A DNA stretch of 64,000 nucleotides. Source: Shinisaurus crocodilurus (taxonomy: Eukaryota; Chordata; Lepidosauria; Squamata; Shinisauridae). Positions 54,150-63,574 of this stretch are shown here, one piece after another (position 1 is the first letter of the stretch; each line of letters begins with the position of its first letter). Location of the stretch: positions 21,660,051-21,724,050 of the forward strand of contig CM037880.1 of the NCBI GenBank assembly GCA_021292165.1, given 5' to 3'. The translations under genes were made by a program, and so were the position numbers. The notes below the pieces were generated by a model. That model was not told the DNA's origin, ran no database searches, and was given only the letters and a program-made list of their open reading frames with translations.

Positions 54150-54428
54150 AATTTGCATGCTTTTCTCGTTTTGCTTGCATGGGAAAAGGGCGCATTTTCA
54201 AATTGGAAAAATTGGCTTTTTCAAAAGAGCACATCCAAAATGCACACGTCTCCCCCCCGCAAGAATAAAGCATAAAAATGCACATTTTTCTGAGCACAAA
54301 AGTGGCTTTGGGAATTTGCAAACAGGTTCAGAGAACTTGCTCTCCTGCTTGTGTTCACATTTGGGGTTGCAGTCATGCCATGTTCGCATGATCTGCAAAG
54401 ATTAACAGAATTCTCATACACCCCTGTA
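54150..54428. mobile_element. hAT-like element with 'gcacatttttc' body
   Basis: Ends with 'gaattctcatacacccct', as in 8324-8767 and 34654-35076. The body carries spaced 'gcacatttttc' and 'tgcacacgtc' phrases. Left end not fixed. Confidence 0.6.
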
Positions 54429-54589
54429 CATTAATGACTAAACAACATTGGCAATCTTACATACATCTGGTGAATGTCCAAAACATATGAGTGGGGATGT
54501 GCCAAATTATCAAAAGCTCACTGTCAGTGTGTTCATTAAAGTAACTCTAGAATACTGCCTTGACACTATGCACCAAACGTGTGGGAATT

Positions 54590-54840
54590 AGAGCTGAACC
54601 AAAATTCCTCGGAAGAGATTTTTCTGAAAATATGTCTGAAATTTTCTATTTTCACCCCCTCCCAAGAAAAGAGGGCCACTTCACAGAATGTTCTCCAAAT
54701 ATCCTCTGCCTTTCTGTGGTGGCTGACATTCTAATCCCCCACAACCAACACACAATGCCAGAGAATGATAGGTCTGGGACATTGAGAGGGATGCAAAATG
54801 GTGGCCAGGCTCTCAACACAGGTGCTCACAGCAGCAGCAA
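54590..54840. repeat. Copy of the 'agagctgaccaaaatttc' repeat
   Basis: 'tagagctgaaccaaaattcctcggaagagatttttctgaaaa' and 'gcagcagcaaaaaaaaa' parallel 18145-18480. Confidence 0.5.
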
Positions 54841-54904
54841 AAAAAAAAAAAATTGGGGGGGGGAGTCATGCCATTGCTAATGGGTAGCCCCTAGAACCTG
54901 TTAG

Positions 54905-55063
54905 GGTGCAATCCTATACATGTTTAGACAGAAAGAAAAGGCCTACAACTCCCAGCATGCCCCAGCCAGCTATGCAGGGGCATGCTGGGAGTTGTCATCT
55001 GGCTGGGGCATGCTGGGAGTTGTAGGCCTTTTCTTCTGTCTAAACATGCACAGGATAGCCCCT
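54905..55063. mobile_element. TTAA-type MITE carrying a family-1-like palindrome
   Basis: GGGTGCAATCCTATACATG to CATGCACAGGATAGCCCC, with 'tttagacagaaagaaaaggcc' against 'ggccttttcttctgtctaaa'. The centre holds two 'ctggggcatgctgggagttg' units, as in the hAT family-1 core. Confidence 0.8.
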
Positions 55064-55209
55064 CTGGTGATCCTCCCCACCAGAGAATATTCAGCCAAAA
55101 TGTTACCTCTGGATTTGCTGACTGCAAATAGGATGGAGACTTTCAGGAGGCCATTTTTACTCAACTCAAGTGGGAATGCCATCATTCTCTGGTTTTCTGA
55201 ACGCAGCAA
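55064..55209. other. Unassigned sequence
   Basis: Transition from the MITE into unique sequence. Confidence 0.4.
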
Positions 55210-55965
55210 ATGGCAGAAAACACGCCAAAAATGTGTTCCTTAAATGGCTTGGAATTTAACAGCTCAAGGATCCTTTTGTTGTCTGGAAGGGTGCTGAAGG
55301 AATGTAACAAACTACCTGATTTCACACTCCTCCGGCTTAATGGAGGCAGCAGCCGATTTGACAGCGAGCTGTGGGACTACATTTGCAAGCATGTTTACAG
55401 ATACAGTATTGATTTCCCGGCTCACTTAGAGTCTTTCTGGACTGGGCTGGCTTGCAATAAACAACCCTGCCAGAGCCCACATGGTTGTGAAGAAGAAATA
55501 CATTATTTAACAGGAGCTAATCAATATAAAACGAACATTCCCTTTGTTATAGGGGCACTATTGACAGAATGCTTCTCGCTTTTAATTTTTTATTATTTAG
55601 CATTGATTGCAGAAACTCGGTTCGGGGTGTTGCTTTCCTTCCATCAGCTGCTGTGCGCCAAGCCAGACCTGACCAGAAACCTAACTTCACACACATGAGC
55701 ACAAATTGCCTCCTCTCAAAAAGAGAATAATCTGGAGCCGGGCAGAATCCTGCTGGCTTTAAAATTAATAAGACTGTGGCCATTGACCTCGGTGGGGAAA
55801 GGATTCCCAATTTATTTCAATTTTGAAGTCCTCCTGAAATGAGAGATCATTGGAATACTTCCCAATTATTAGGAAATCAATATTTCCTTTGATGGTTTTT
55901 GAAATGAATTAGCCATTCCCTAGTTTTGCACTGCTAAGATCTTCGAACCGCCATTTCTCAGCACA
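55210..55965. promoter_or_regulatory. Candidate conserved non-coding element with a 162-codon open frame
   Basis: Unique, repeat-free block. The plus-strand frame 55210-55698 (starting MAENTPKMCSLNGLEF) is among the longest non-repeat frames here. It matches no family I know and lacks a plausible splice or promoter context. AT-rich phrases such as TTTAATTTTTTATTATTTAG and CTAATCAATATAAAACG favour regulatory or neutral DNA over coding. Confidence 0.28.
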
Positions 55966-56210
55966 GAATATCAAAATCGTAACAGGCACCATATAGCTAA
56001 ACACATCTTGCAGAACTGAAACCTCTGTTCTTCATTTGCTCCTACAGGAACCACTAGCAACACTCCCAATAAGGTCCTGCTGGCAGACAGACAGACTGCC
56101 CGGTGCTACATTCCACTGCAGAGCAGCAGTACTGTGATCGGTAGCCAGAGGCTCCAGCTCTGAGCGCACGAGAGGTTATTAGGTATCCCTAACACACAAA
56201 CATCTAAACC
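55966..56210. other. Unassigned sequence
   Basis: No gene recognised. Confidence 0.4.
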
Positions 56211-56342
56211 AAGGGTGTGGCACCTCCAGAAGTTGTTCAACTACAACTCCCATCATCCCTCACCATTGGGCAGGCAGGCTGGCTGGGGCTGTTAGCAATT
56301 GTAGTCCAACAGCATCTGGAAGGCCACAGGCTCCCAAGGCCT
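56211..56342. mobile_element. hAT fold-back MITE, variant ends, decayed
   Basis: 'aagggtgtggcacctccag' to 'aaggccacaggctcccaaggcctg', with arms 'aactacaactcccatcatccc' and 'gcaattgtagtccaacagc'. Same architecture as 24924. Confidence 0.65.
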
Positions 56343-56447
56343 GATCTACACACATGCAAAAAAGAGAACAGTGCCGGCCCTTCCATGAAACATGGTGAAG
56401 TGATCAGCGTTGGACAACACCACGGGCAAAGGGAAGGCAGAGGAAGG

Positions 56448-56859
56448 CAGGGATGTGTGTGGAGCTCAACTGGGGGGTGGAAGTCCGGCAAACTCGCCGG
56501 GCTCGACCCCACCCCACCCCCAAGCTCCGCTCGCCCTACCTGCTTCCCCGGCTTGACTCAAGTCCTCGCAAGCCGAGCCGGGGAAGCGACTTCCGGGTTC
56601 CTGGTGCTACCTTTTAATGTAGAAAATGGTGTAAGATACGTGAAAAACGGCCGTGATTCCATGTGCAAGTTACGCAAATCGCGGCCGCTTTTAACGTATC
56701 CCTATGGCCATTTTCTACATTAAAAACGTAGCTCCAGGAACCCAGAAGTTCGGCGAGTGCCTCAGCTGGCGCTCGCTTTTGGCCTGGCTTGGCAGGCGCG
56801 GTGGCAGCACTCACCGAGCGCCCAACAAGTCAGGTGGCGGGCAGATTGCCCACCCCTAG
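56448..56859. mobile_element. GC-rich palindromic hAT-like element, copy 2
   Basis: GGGATGTGTGTGGAGCTCAAC to GCCCACCCCTAG. Core fold-back: 'ttaatgtagaaaatggtgtaagatacg' against 'cgtatccctatggccattttctacattaa'. CpG-rich arms with 'cgggctcgac' and 'cgagccgggg'. Same family as 17670 and 59884; the open frames spanning it are artefacts. Confidence 0.75.
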
Positions 56860-58610
56860 ATGAAGACAGGGATGGATGCCCGAAGGGTGTAGCAAGAGTT
56901 TTTAAAGTGTTGGCCGTACCTGCAGGGAAGGGGCATTTGGGTTCTGCTTCAGGGCTGGGGAGTGCCACGTGGTCACTGCTTCAGTCCAGGGTGCAGCAGC
57001 TAATTTTAGACCCACCCTGGATTTGATGGTCTTATGTGGAGTCCCTTTAGACAGCCATGCTTATTACCTCCCTTGTGAAGCACACAACTAACCTTTCTCT
57101 TCTCCCCTCACTGCCATTCCATGCTTCACAACTGCTTCTACATCCCCCTGATACATCACTGCAAAGAAACAAAACAAAACTGTTTACCAACCCTGATGAA
57201 AAAGAAATACTCTGAGCATGTTATAGTGTTGCTTTTTAAACTCACTTAATTCATGGTTCCATCATGGCTACAGGAATAAAATGCCATTTGCTTCTGCTCC
57301 CCTGATGCCAAACGCATTTACTCAGCAATATGCATCATTTTGTTGTAAAAAAAAAAAAGAAAGAAAGAAAAAGAAAAAAGATAATGTGTTTTGAAAATAA
57401 AAGTAATAAAATGTAACCTTGTTTATGCCTGGTTGGCAGCCTCCTAAGTCTAATATGTTTTTTAAAAAAATAGGGAGAAAGGATGCTGAGGTCTGGTGAG
57501 CCTCATGTTCATACTCATGTGGGGCCTGGTTTCCACTGTCCCCATCACCTGCCACTTTCTGGATGGCCATCATCCAGGGGCCCTGGGCTTCAGCTCCAAG
57601 GTCCAGCCCCAGCTGCACCATGGTTTCAGGCAGCAAAATGTCTTACTTTTTTTAAGACTTGAGATTCCCCCCCCCCCGATGTCTGTTATGAACAAAAATT
57701 ACTTTGACAGGGGTGGGTGGGAAAAGCATCTTTGACATTTACAAGCAGTATCGTTACATTGCTTGCTCATGGCAAGGAAAATGGCATTATTCTTCAAATT
57801 CCATGCTTAATACAGGTGCTGGCTCCATTGCTCCACAAAGGGGTGGGGGTGGGGAACTAGACTTGATTTGACAATATTTACAGTGTCCTTTTAAAAATCT
57901 TCTTTGCACATCACTCAGATCTGTGCAGAACACACATGCACACAAACATCATGTCACTGTCACATAATGATTTTCCAGCTATAATTTCTCTCCTCAAGCT
58001 TAACTCATTGGCAAGGGCCAAGACTTTGGAAGTAACCCAGCATTAATCAACAGACAAAGGAGAGATTTGCCTTCTGCTTTTAAAAGCCCAGAGTGGAGCT
58101 AGCTGTCCATCCCATTATAAATTTTCAGTAGATTGTTTAGTTTATTTTTGGAAGAGCAGAGAGAAGCTGATTTGCAGCTTCCCTTCCGTGGAGAGAAAGA
58201 TCTCTAGTAGAATGCTTGGAGGAACAGAATTTCCCCCCTCAGTTTCATCACCAGGTGTATCATCAGAACCCATTCACACAAAAGGATAATCACATATTTA
58301 AATGTTTCTCTTTCACTGGTAGCTCTGAATCAAACCCATGTCCCTTTACTCTTTCTACAGGACAAGAAGTACTATCTTATTAATTATCTTCTCCCGTCCA
58401 TTGCTTGTTGCTTGTTATGACAAGACCAAACTGATGAACAACCTAGATTCCTTGTTTAAAACCTTCGGGCATTCCCAAATAATCAAACTATAGAAAATAA
58501 GGATGAGGGAGTTTAAGGCTGCAATCCTAAACATGCTTACTAGGGAGTAAGCCCCATTGAACATGATGGGAAGTACTTTGAGTATACATGCATATGATTG
58601 CACTGTAATT
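56860..58610. other. Unassigned sequence
   Basis: No gene recognised. 58517-58608 ('aaggctgcaatcctaaacatg...gcatatgattgcactg') is a decayed TTAA-type MITE. (GAAA)n-like repeats lie at 57357-57380. Confidence 0.4.
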
Positions 58611-58611
58611 G

Positions 58612-58860
58612 GGTTGGATCCAGATTTATAGATTCATAGATTCATAGATCATGAGTTGGAAGGGGCCTACAAGGCCATCGAGGAAACTAGAGGACGGGTC
58701 TCCCATCCAAATAATAACCAGGCCTGACCCTGCTTAGCTTTCCACACTCAGACAAGCTGAGCGAGTGTGAGCCACAGGCCTGTAGTCATACTTAGAGTAG
58801 ACCCATTGAAATCAATAGAACTTAAGTTAGTCATGACTTACCCAATGCTCATTCCTGTGA
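58612..58860. repeat. GGATCC fold-back MITE split by a 5S/CR1 SINE
   Basis: 'gggttggatccagatt' precedes the SINE and 'gtagtcatacttagagtagacccattgaaatcaatagaac' follows, joining into the normal MITE left arm. The right arm ('taagttagtcatgac') breaks off early. Confidence 0.7.
58627..58780 (-). mobile_element. 5S rRNA-headed SINE with CR1-like tail, copy 4
   Basis: Plus-strand order: 'gattcatagattcatagatc', 'gagttggaaggggcctac', then a deletion of the 'ccaaccccctgctc' block, then 'ctcccatccaaataataacc' and 'ggcctgaccctgcttagc', ending 'gtgagccacaggcc'. It is inserted into the MITE above. Confidence 0.87.
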
Positions 58861-59037
58861 TTACAGCATGGTCTGTGCGGGGGATCACCATTGACAACTG
58901 CCTCCAGAGGGAGACACTGCTGTAATGTGTAGATTTCCATTATATCCTGATGTCAACAGCAGAGGCGGGGCCTAGAGGTTATGTAACCTATCCCCACCTC
59001 AAACCTGCTATACTTCCTATTAGGTCGGCACTCATCT

Positions 59038-59673
59038 TCCTGCGAATTACTTGGGAAGACAGGTGAACAAATGTCAGTGTACTGGAAGAAGCAAAGACTA
59101 CTAGTGTTGAAAAAATGATCCTTCAATGCCAACTTCAGTGGACCGGTCATGTTGTTCGAATGCCTGACTGCCGCCTCCCAAAGCAGTTCCTTTATTCCCA
59201 ACTCAAGGATGGAAAGCGGAATATTGGTGGTCAGTATAAGAGGTTTAAAGATGTTCTTAAGGCTAATCTAAAAAAAATGCAATATAAACATTGAGAACTG
59301 GGAAGCTCTGGACCATGAATGCTTTAACTGGAGGTTGGCCTTTCACAAAGGTTCTATGGACTTTGAAGAAGCCCGAGTGCAAGGTGAAAGGGAGAAACGT
59401 GCAGGTGATCAACCTGAATCTTAACTAGGCTGGGAAGATGTAGTAGTAGTAGTAGGCGATCACTTGTGACCGAGTAAGATTGTCTTCCAGGATAAAATTA
59501 CAAAAGAAAGTTATAAAAAGAGGAAATTCCAAAAACATTGTGTAGACTCTAGCGATGGGTCCGTAAGTGACTGTGGAGGCCAATTCTAGATCCACACAGC
59601 TTCCCACAGTGAGGACACAGGTTACCAGATGGAAGATGGTCCTGTGAAGGATTCGTTTGACGTGCTTTTCGCT
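59038..59673. mobile_element. LINE copy with an internal micro-inversion
   Basis: 59038-59402 (plus) runs from 'cctgcgaattacttgggaag' to 'gggagaaacgtgc' of the family at 48549. 59448-59673 is the following LINE part in reverse, from the tail ('ggcgatcacttgtgaccgagtaagattg') back to 'gtgcttttcgct'. In the intact copy these two ends are adjacent within about 2 bp. Confidence 0.85.
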
Positions 59674-59883
59674 AAGGTCAAATAAGATTCCCCCTGCCCC
59701 AAATACCCAAATTGGCCTAGGGTGTTTGTTTTTTTCATCTACTCTGTACTCTATCACCAGGGACAATTGCCTTGGAACAGGTGGTAGTGCTATTAATTAG
59801 GTTAGGAGGATCACAGCTTGGGCTGGTCAGTGCAGGTAGAGCAGAGAGGGATGAGCTATTGGTGAGCATCCAAAGGTGCCAAG
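59674..59883. other. Unassigned sequence
   Basis: Right flank of the rearranged LINE. No gene recognised. Confidence 0.4.
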
Positions 59884-60227
59884 TAGGGATGTGCGCAGAG
59901 CTCAACTGGGGGGTGGAAGTTTGGCAAACTCGCCTGGCTCAACCCCCAGGGCTCCGCTCGCCCTACCTTTTCCCCGGCTCGACTCGTGTTCTTGCAAGCC
60001 AAGCCGGGGAAAGTGACTTCTAGGTTCCGGTGCTACGTTGTTTACGTAGAAAACGGCCACATTTGTGCAAATTATGGCTAAATTTGCTCAAATTTGGCTG
60101 TTTTCTATGTAAACAACGTAGAGCCGGGGACCGGGAAGTCCGGCGAGTGCCTCAGCTGGCGCTCACGCGGCAGGAACACTCAGCTTGCGCACCATGAGTC
60201 GAGTGCCGGGCGGGTCGCCCATCCCTA
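59884..60227. mobile_element. GC-rich palindromic hAT-like element, copy 3
   Basis: TAGGGATGTGCGCAGAGCTC to GGGTCGCCCATCCCTA. Core 'ctacgttgtttacgtagaaaacggcc' against 'ggctgttttctatgtaaacaacgtag'. The best-preserved copy for the terminal inverted repeat. No transposase. Confidence 0.82.
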
Positions 60228-61344
60228 GAAAGTGAGAGGGGACTCCCCACGACTTGCCAGCCACAGCTGTAGGACTGCGGGCAAGGAAAGGAGCCCGAAT
60301 GGGTCACACACTTAGAGTTGTGGGACTGGAGGGTTGTGGTTCAGGAGGGCACCCCTCCACATTGGAAGGTGTGGCTGGACAATGGAGACAACAATTGTGC
60401 TGTATTTGTACTCTGGCCTGAATTAGGCTTACTCTTATTAGTTAGCTTTAACTAACACAGTGCATTCCCTTGCAGATCTCCTTTGTTGTTCTCTATGAAA
60501 GTTGTGGGCCTAGTTTAACCAAGATCTGGTCTCCGCCTCTTTGTTTCTCAGCATGGTTGCAAATACTCAGATCTGGTATGTTAAGGCAGCTTTCTATGGC
60601 ACCACTAACAGCATTTTAACAAGACATTCCCCAGAGGCAAACCCCATATATATATATATATATATATATATATGGAGAATGATTTACCAGGGACACTTTG
60701 GAGCATATGAAATCCTCTTGGACGTGACCCTCTAAAGATGAACAGACTGTTTCAACATTGCAACGACACATAGCCAGGAATGTCCAGATTGATAGTTTCT
60801 TCAAAAATTAAAAGTATTTTAAGAGCTATTTGGTTAACAAAATAGATCATGTTACCCACCCAGCCTCAAGGACTTGGCTTCTGCTCCCGAATCACTGCTG
60901 TTAAATTATATGTTGTACGCAGCACTTATGATGGACATGGTTGCAGTTGCCAATTCGTTCTAGTGGACAAAAACAGATCAACCAAGCTTATTAAATTCAA
61001 GACATTCCTATAAGAAACAGAAAGTTTGACCACATAAGAACATTTCTCGGCTTTATTACTGGGGAGTGCAACCAGCCTTATAGGTGGGGGCGGGGGGGGT
61101 AGATGGTCAGGAAACTTACAGAAATATCATTTTTAAAATATGCCATCCATCATAGCCAAGCCTGAACTGAGCAGAAATAGGCAGTTAAGCCATATAAGCC
61201 TAGTTAGTCTGCTGAACACACGGCTGCATACCAGATTTAATTGGAACTTCTTGCAAATTTCAGTGATTCTGCTTTTGCAAGTGAAAAGGAAAACAGCGCA
61301 AAGAGGCAGGGGAAGTGCTTAAAGGAGAAGAGCAGGGCTGGGGA
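60228..61344. other. Unassigned sequence
   Basis: (AT)n microsatellite at 60649-60673 and a G-run at 61088-61100. No gene or named repeat recognised. Confidence 0.4.
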
Positions 61345-61500
61345 GGGACCATAGCCCAGGGGTAGAGTGCTTTGCAATGCATGAAGGCCCTGGGTACAAT
61401 ACCTGGCATCTCCAGCTGAAAAGGTCAGGTAGCAGGTGATGAGAAGGACCTGAACCAGACAGCCACTGCCAATCAAAATAGGCAATACCAGCCTCTATAG
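61345..61500 (+). mobile_element. tRNA-Ala-type SINE
   Basis: 'gggaccatagcccaggggtagagtgc' (A box) and 'ctgggtacaatacctggcatc' (B box) make a tRNA-Ala-like head. 'aaaaggtcaggtagcaggtgatgagaaggacc' and 'gccactgccaatcaaaataggcaatacc' are the SINE body. No TTTT terminator is placed as in a tRNA gene, so it is not a functional tRNA. Confidence 0.82.
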
Positions 61501-61738
61501 TATCTTTCAAACAAGACAATATGTATTTTCATGGATCTAAGATTATTCCCAGATCGGCTTATGCAAGTGCAGGCTTTTTTCTCTTCCTCTTGGCCTCCAG
61601 AAAAAGATGCAATGGAATGGTGGGAGAATAACGATATTTGTTACAGAGTTTTGAGAAGTAAACTCCACCACCTGCAACTGGCTGTATCTCACTCGTTTGC
61701 TGCTTTGCGCCTCCCTTTTGCATAAGAGCAGGTCCTGC

Positions 61739-61803
61739 AATGTGTGTGTGCGTGTGTGTGTGTGTGCGCGCATGTGTAAATGATGCGTACATGTGTGTGT
61801 GTA
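61739..61803. repeat. (TG)n microsatellite
   Basis: Two TG runs around a GTAAATGATGCG spacer. Confidence 0.9.
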
Positions 61804-61844
61804 CAGCTCAGAGGTTGTACACCTTTTCAGCTGCCGCTTTTCAG

Positions 61845-62456
61845 AACACAACTGCTTTGAAGGAACTGCACTGGATGCCTATTCACTACCGGGCCAGGTT
61901 TAAGGTTTTGGTTCTAGTGTATAAAGCCCTAAAAAACTTGGGACCAGGATACCTGAGAGAGTGCCTTCTCCCTTACCAACCTGCCTGGTCACACTGAGGT
62001 CATCGGATGGCATGTTCTTGGTGGTTCTGCATGGACCTATGGAGTCTACCAGGACAGTGTTCTCCAACCTTGGGTCCCCAGATGTTTTGGCGTAGCTGGC
62101 TGGGGCATGCTGGGAGTTGTAGGCCAAAAACATCTGGGGACCCAAGGTTGGAGAACACTGTACCAGGAGAAGAGCCTTCAGTGTAGCGGCTCTATTGCTG
62201 TGGAACTCCCTGCCTCCGGAGGCCAGGTGGGCACCAACACTGTGTTGTTTTTGGCACTTCCTGAAAATATCTTTACTTCAGGAAGCCTTCCTTGACTGAC
62301 CAGCCATGGTTTGATTGCTATCCTGTTTTTAACATATTGCTTTATTCTATCATCTGTCTTATCTTTTTATTGTTCACTGCTCTGGAATCTGTTTAGATGT
62401 GGAGTGGTATATAAATGTTGTAAACAAACAAACAAAATGTATGTCACCTTTGTGAA
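61845..62456 (+). mobile_element. L2/CR1-like LINE C-terminus and 3' tail, split by a hAT MITE
   Basis: The frame reads LKELHWMPIHYRARFKVLV and VYKALKNLGPGYLRE, the standard post-RT motif of L2/CR1-like LINEs. After the MITE (62055-62160), 'cggctctattgctgtggaactccctgcctcc' gives the LWNSLP motif. A UTR follows, ending 'gtggtatataaatgttgtaaacaaacaaac'. Sense orientation, frame broken. Confidence 0.85.
62055..62160. mobile_element. hAT fold-back MITE (family 1) inside a LINE, exact TSD
   Basis: CAGTGTTCTCCAACCTTGGG to AAGGTTGGAGAACACTG, flanked by identical TACCAGGA (62047-62054 and 62161-62168). The left arm is shortened after 'cccagatgttttggc'. Confidence 0.95.
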
Positions 62457-63330
62457 AGATGAAATAAATAAATGAAATATGTACACATATATAAACATTT
62501 TTTAATGGTATTGACAGATGAGAACTGATATACCTCCATTAACATGTAGGCTTTAGCGACCTTGGTCAGAACTGAATATGGCACAGTATTGCCAGGTTGC
62601 CACCCAGAGAACATGGATGTGCTTTTATCATGTTCCAATGCAGTGGGAGATCAAGTAGGGTATTCCACCCTATCGCCTGCCTGATGTAATAAGCAGGACA
62701 CCAGGTGTGCTACACAGCAGGCATAGGAGTGGGCAGACAATAGGGCTGGAGGAAGAACAGAGTCTGACGCTGATATCTCCTGCAGCATCAGGGAATTTAA
62801 AGGTATACATACCTGTTTGCAGCCCTGAAACTACAGGACTCTTCTATGATATACAAGTTAAACTGATAAAGTATGCAGCCATGGCTTCCACTGCCATGTT
62901 TTTTGTTACCCTTTCTTTGCTCCAACCCCACACGTGTCTCCCGTCCTGGATTTTGCCATCAGATGGGTTCCCTTTTCCTGTCTTGTTTTCTCTTGTGGGA
63001 GAAGATATGAGCAGGAAGCAGTCATACTCATCTATCTCTGATCTATTTCAGATTTTAGAAGTTGGGTGGGAAGCTAGATCCAGGAAGGTCCACAGGATAC
63101 ATTCAAGGGAAAAGAGTATTTTAAGATTATTTGTTACACTTATTTTCTGCCTTTTTCTGCCTCATTATAAATATAGGAAAGTTTCCAACAGAAGACATGA
63201 TATCCATCCCTGTTTTTTGGTTTGTTTGTTTTCTCCATACATGTTGCATTCCAACACCAACTGGGTAACTGGGGAAAGGGCAGATTGCACCTGCAGCTGC
63301 TTCTCTTTCCTGGTCTTTACTTGGCCTCCT
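62457..63330. other. Unassigned sequence with a 220-codon open frame
   Basis: The plus-strand frame 62707-63369 (starting MLHSRHRSGQTIGLEEEQ) is the longest in the window. It has two hydrophobic stretches but no domain I recognise, and its last codons run into the LINE tail at 63331. The absence of a family match and the repeat overlap argue against a gene, though I cannot exclude a decayed mobile-element ORF. Confidence 0.3.
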
Positions 63331-63480
63331 CATTCATTTCATTTATTTCATTTCTATGCCTCTCAATAGCTGAAGCTCTCTGGGTGGTTCACAAAAAATA
63401 CACCTTATAATACAAGACATTAAAAACATGATATAAAAACTCTAATATACAAAATTTAAAACAGTTTAAACAACTTACAA
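63331..63480 (-). mobile_element. L2/CR1-like LINE tail (antisense)
   Basis: 'tcatttcatttatttcatttctatgcctctcaatagctgaagctctctgggtggttcac' then AT-rich 'tacaagacattaaaaacatgat'. Same tail as at 33405 and 46066. Confidence 0.75.
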
Positions 63481-63574
63481 GTGTCGCTTACACTTACAAT
63501 AAGATACTGGACCTGATAGAAACAAGTGACATAAATGCCCCATCAAATGCGGTCAAATGCCTTGGGAGTAGAAT

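Noticed and set aside
56217..56723. 168-codon open frame
   Set aside because: Spans a decayed hAT MITE and a GC-rich palindromic element that recurs at 17670 and 59884.
61345..61420. tRNA-Ala gene
   Set aside because: A and B boxes are readable, but no proper acceptor stem or terminator; a SINE body follows, as in other copies.
61740..61997. Single 85-codon protein starting in CVCVC repeats
   Set aside because: Joins a TG microsatellite to the LINE motif LKELHWMPIHYRARF; the real signal is the LINE remnant.
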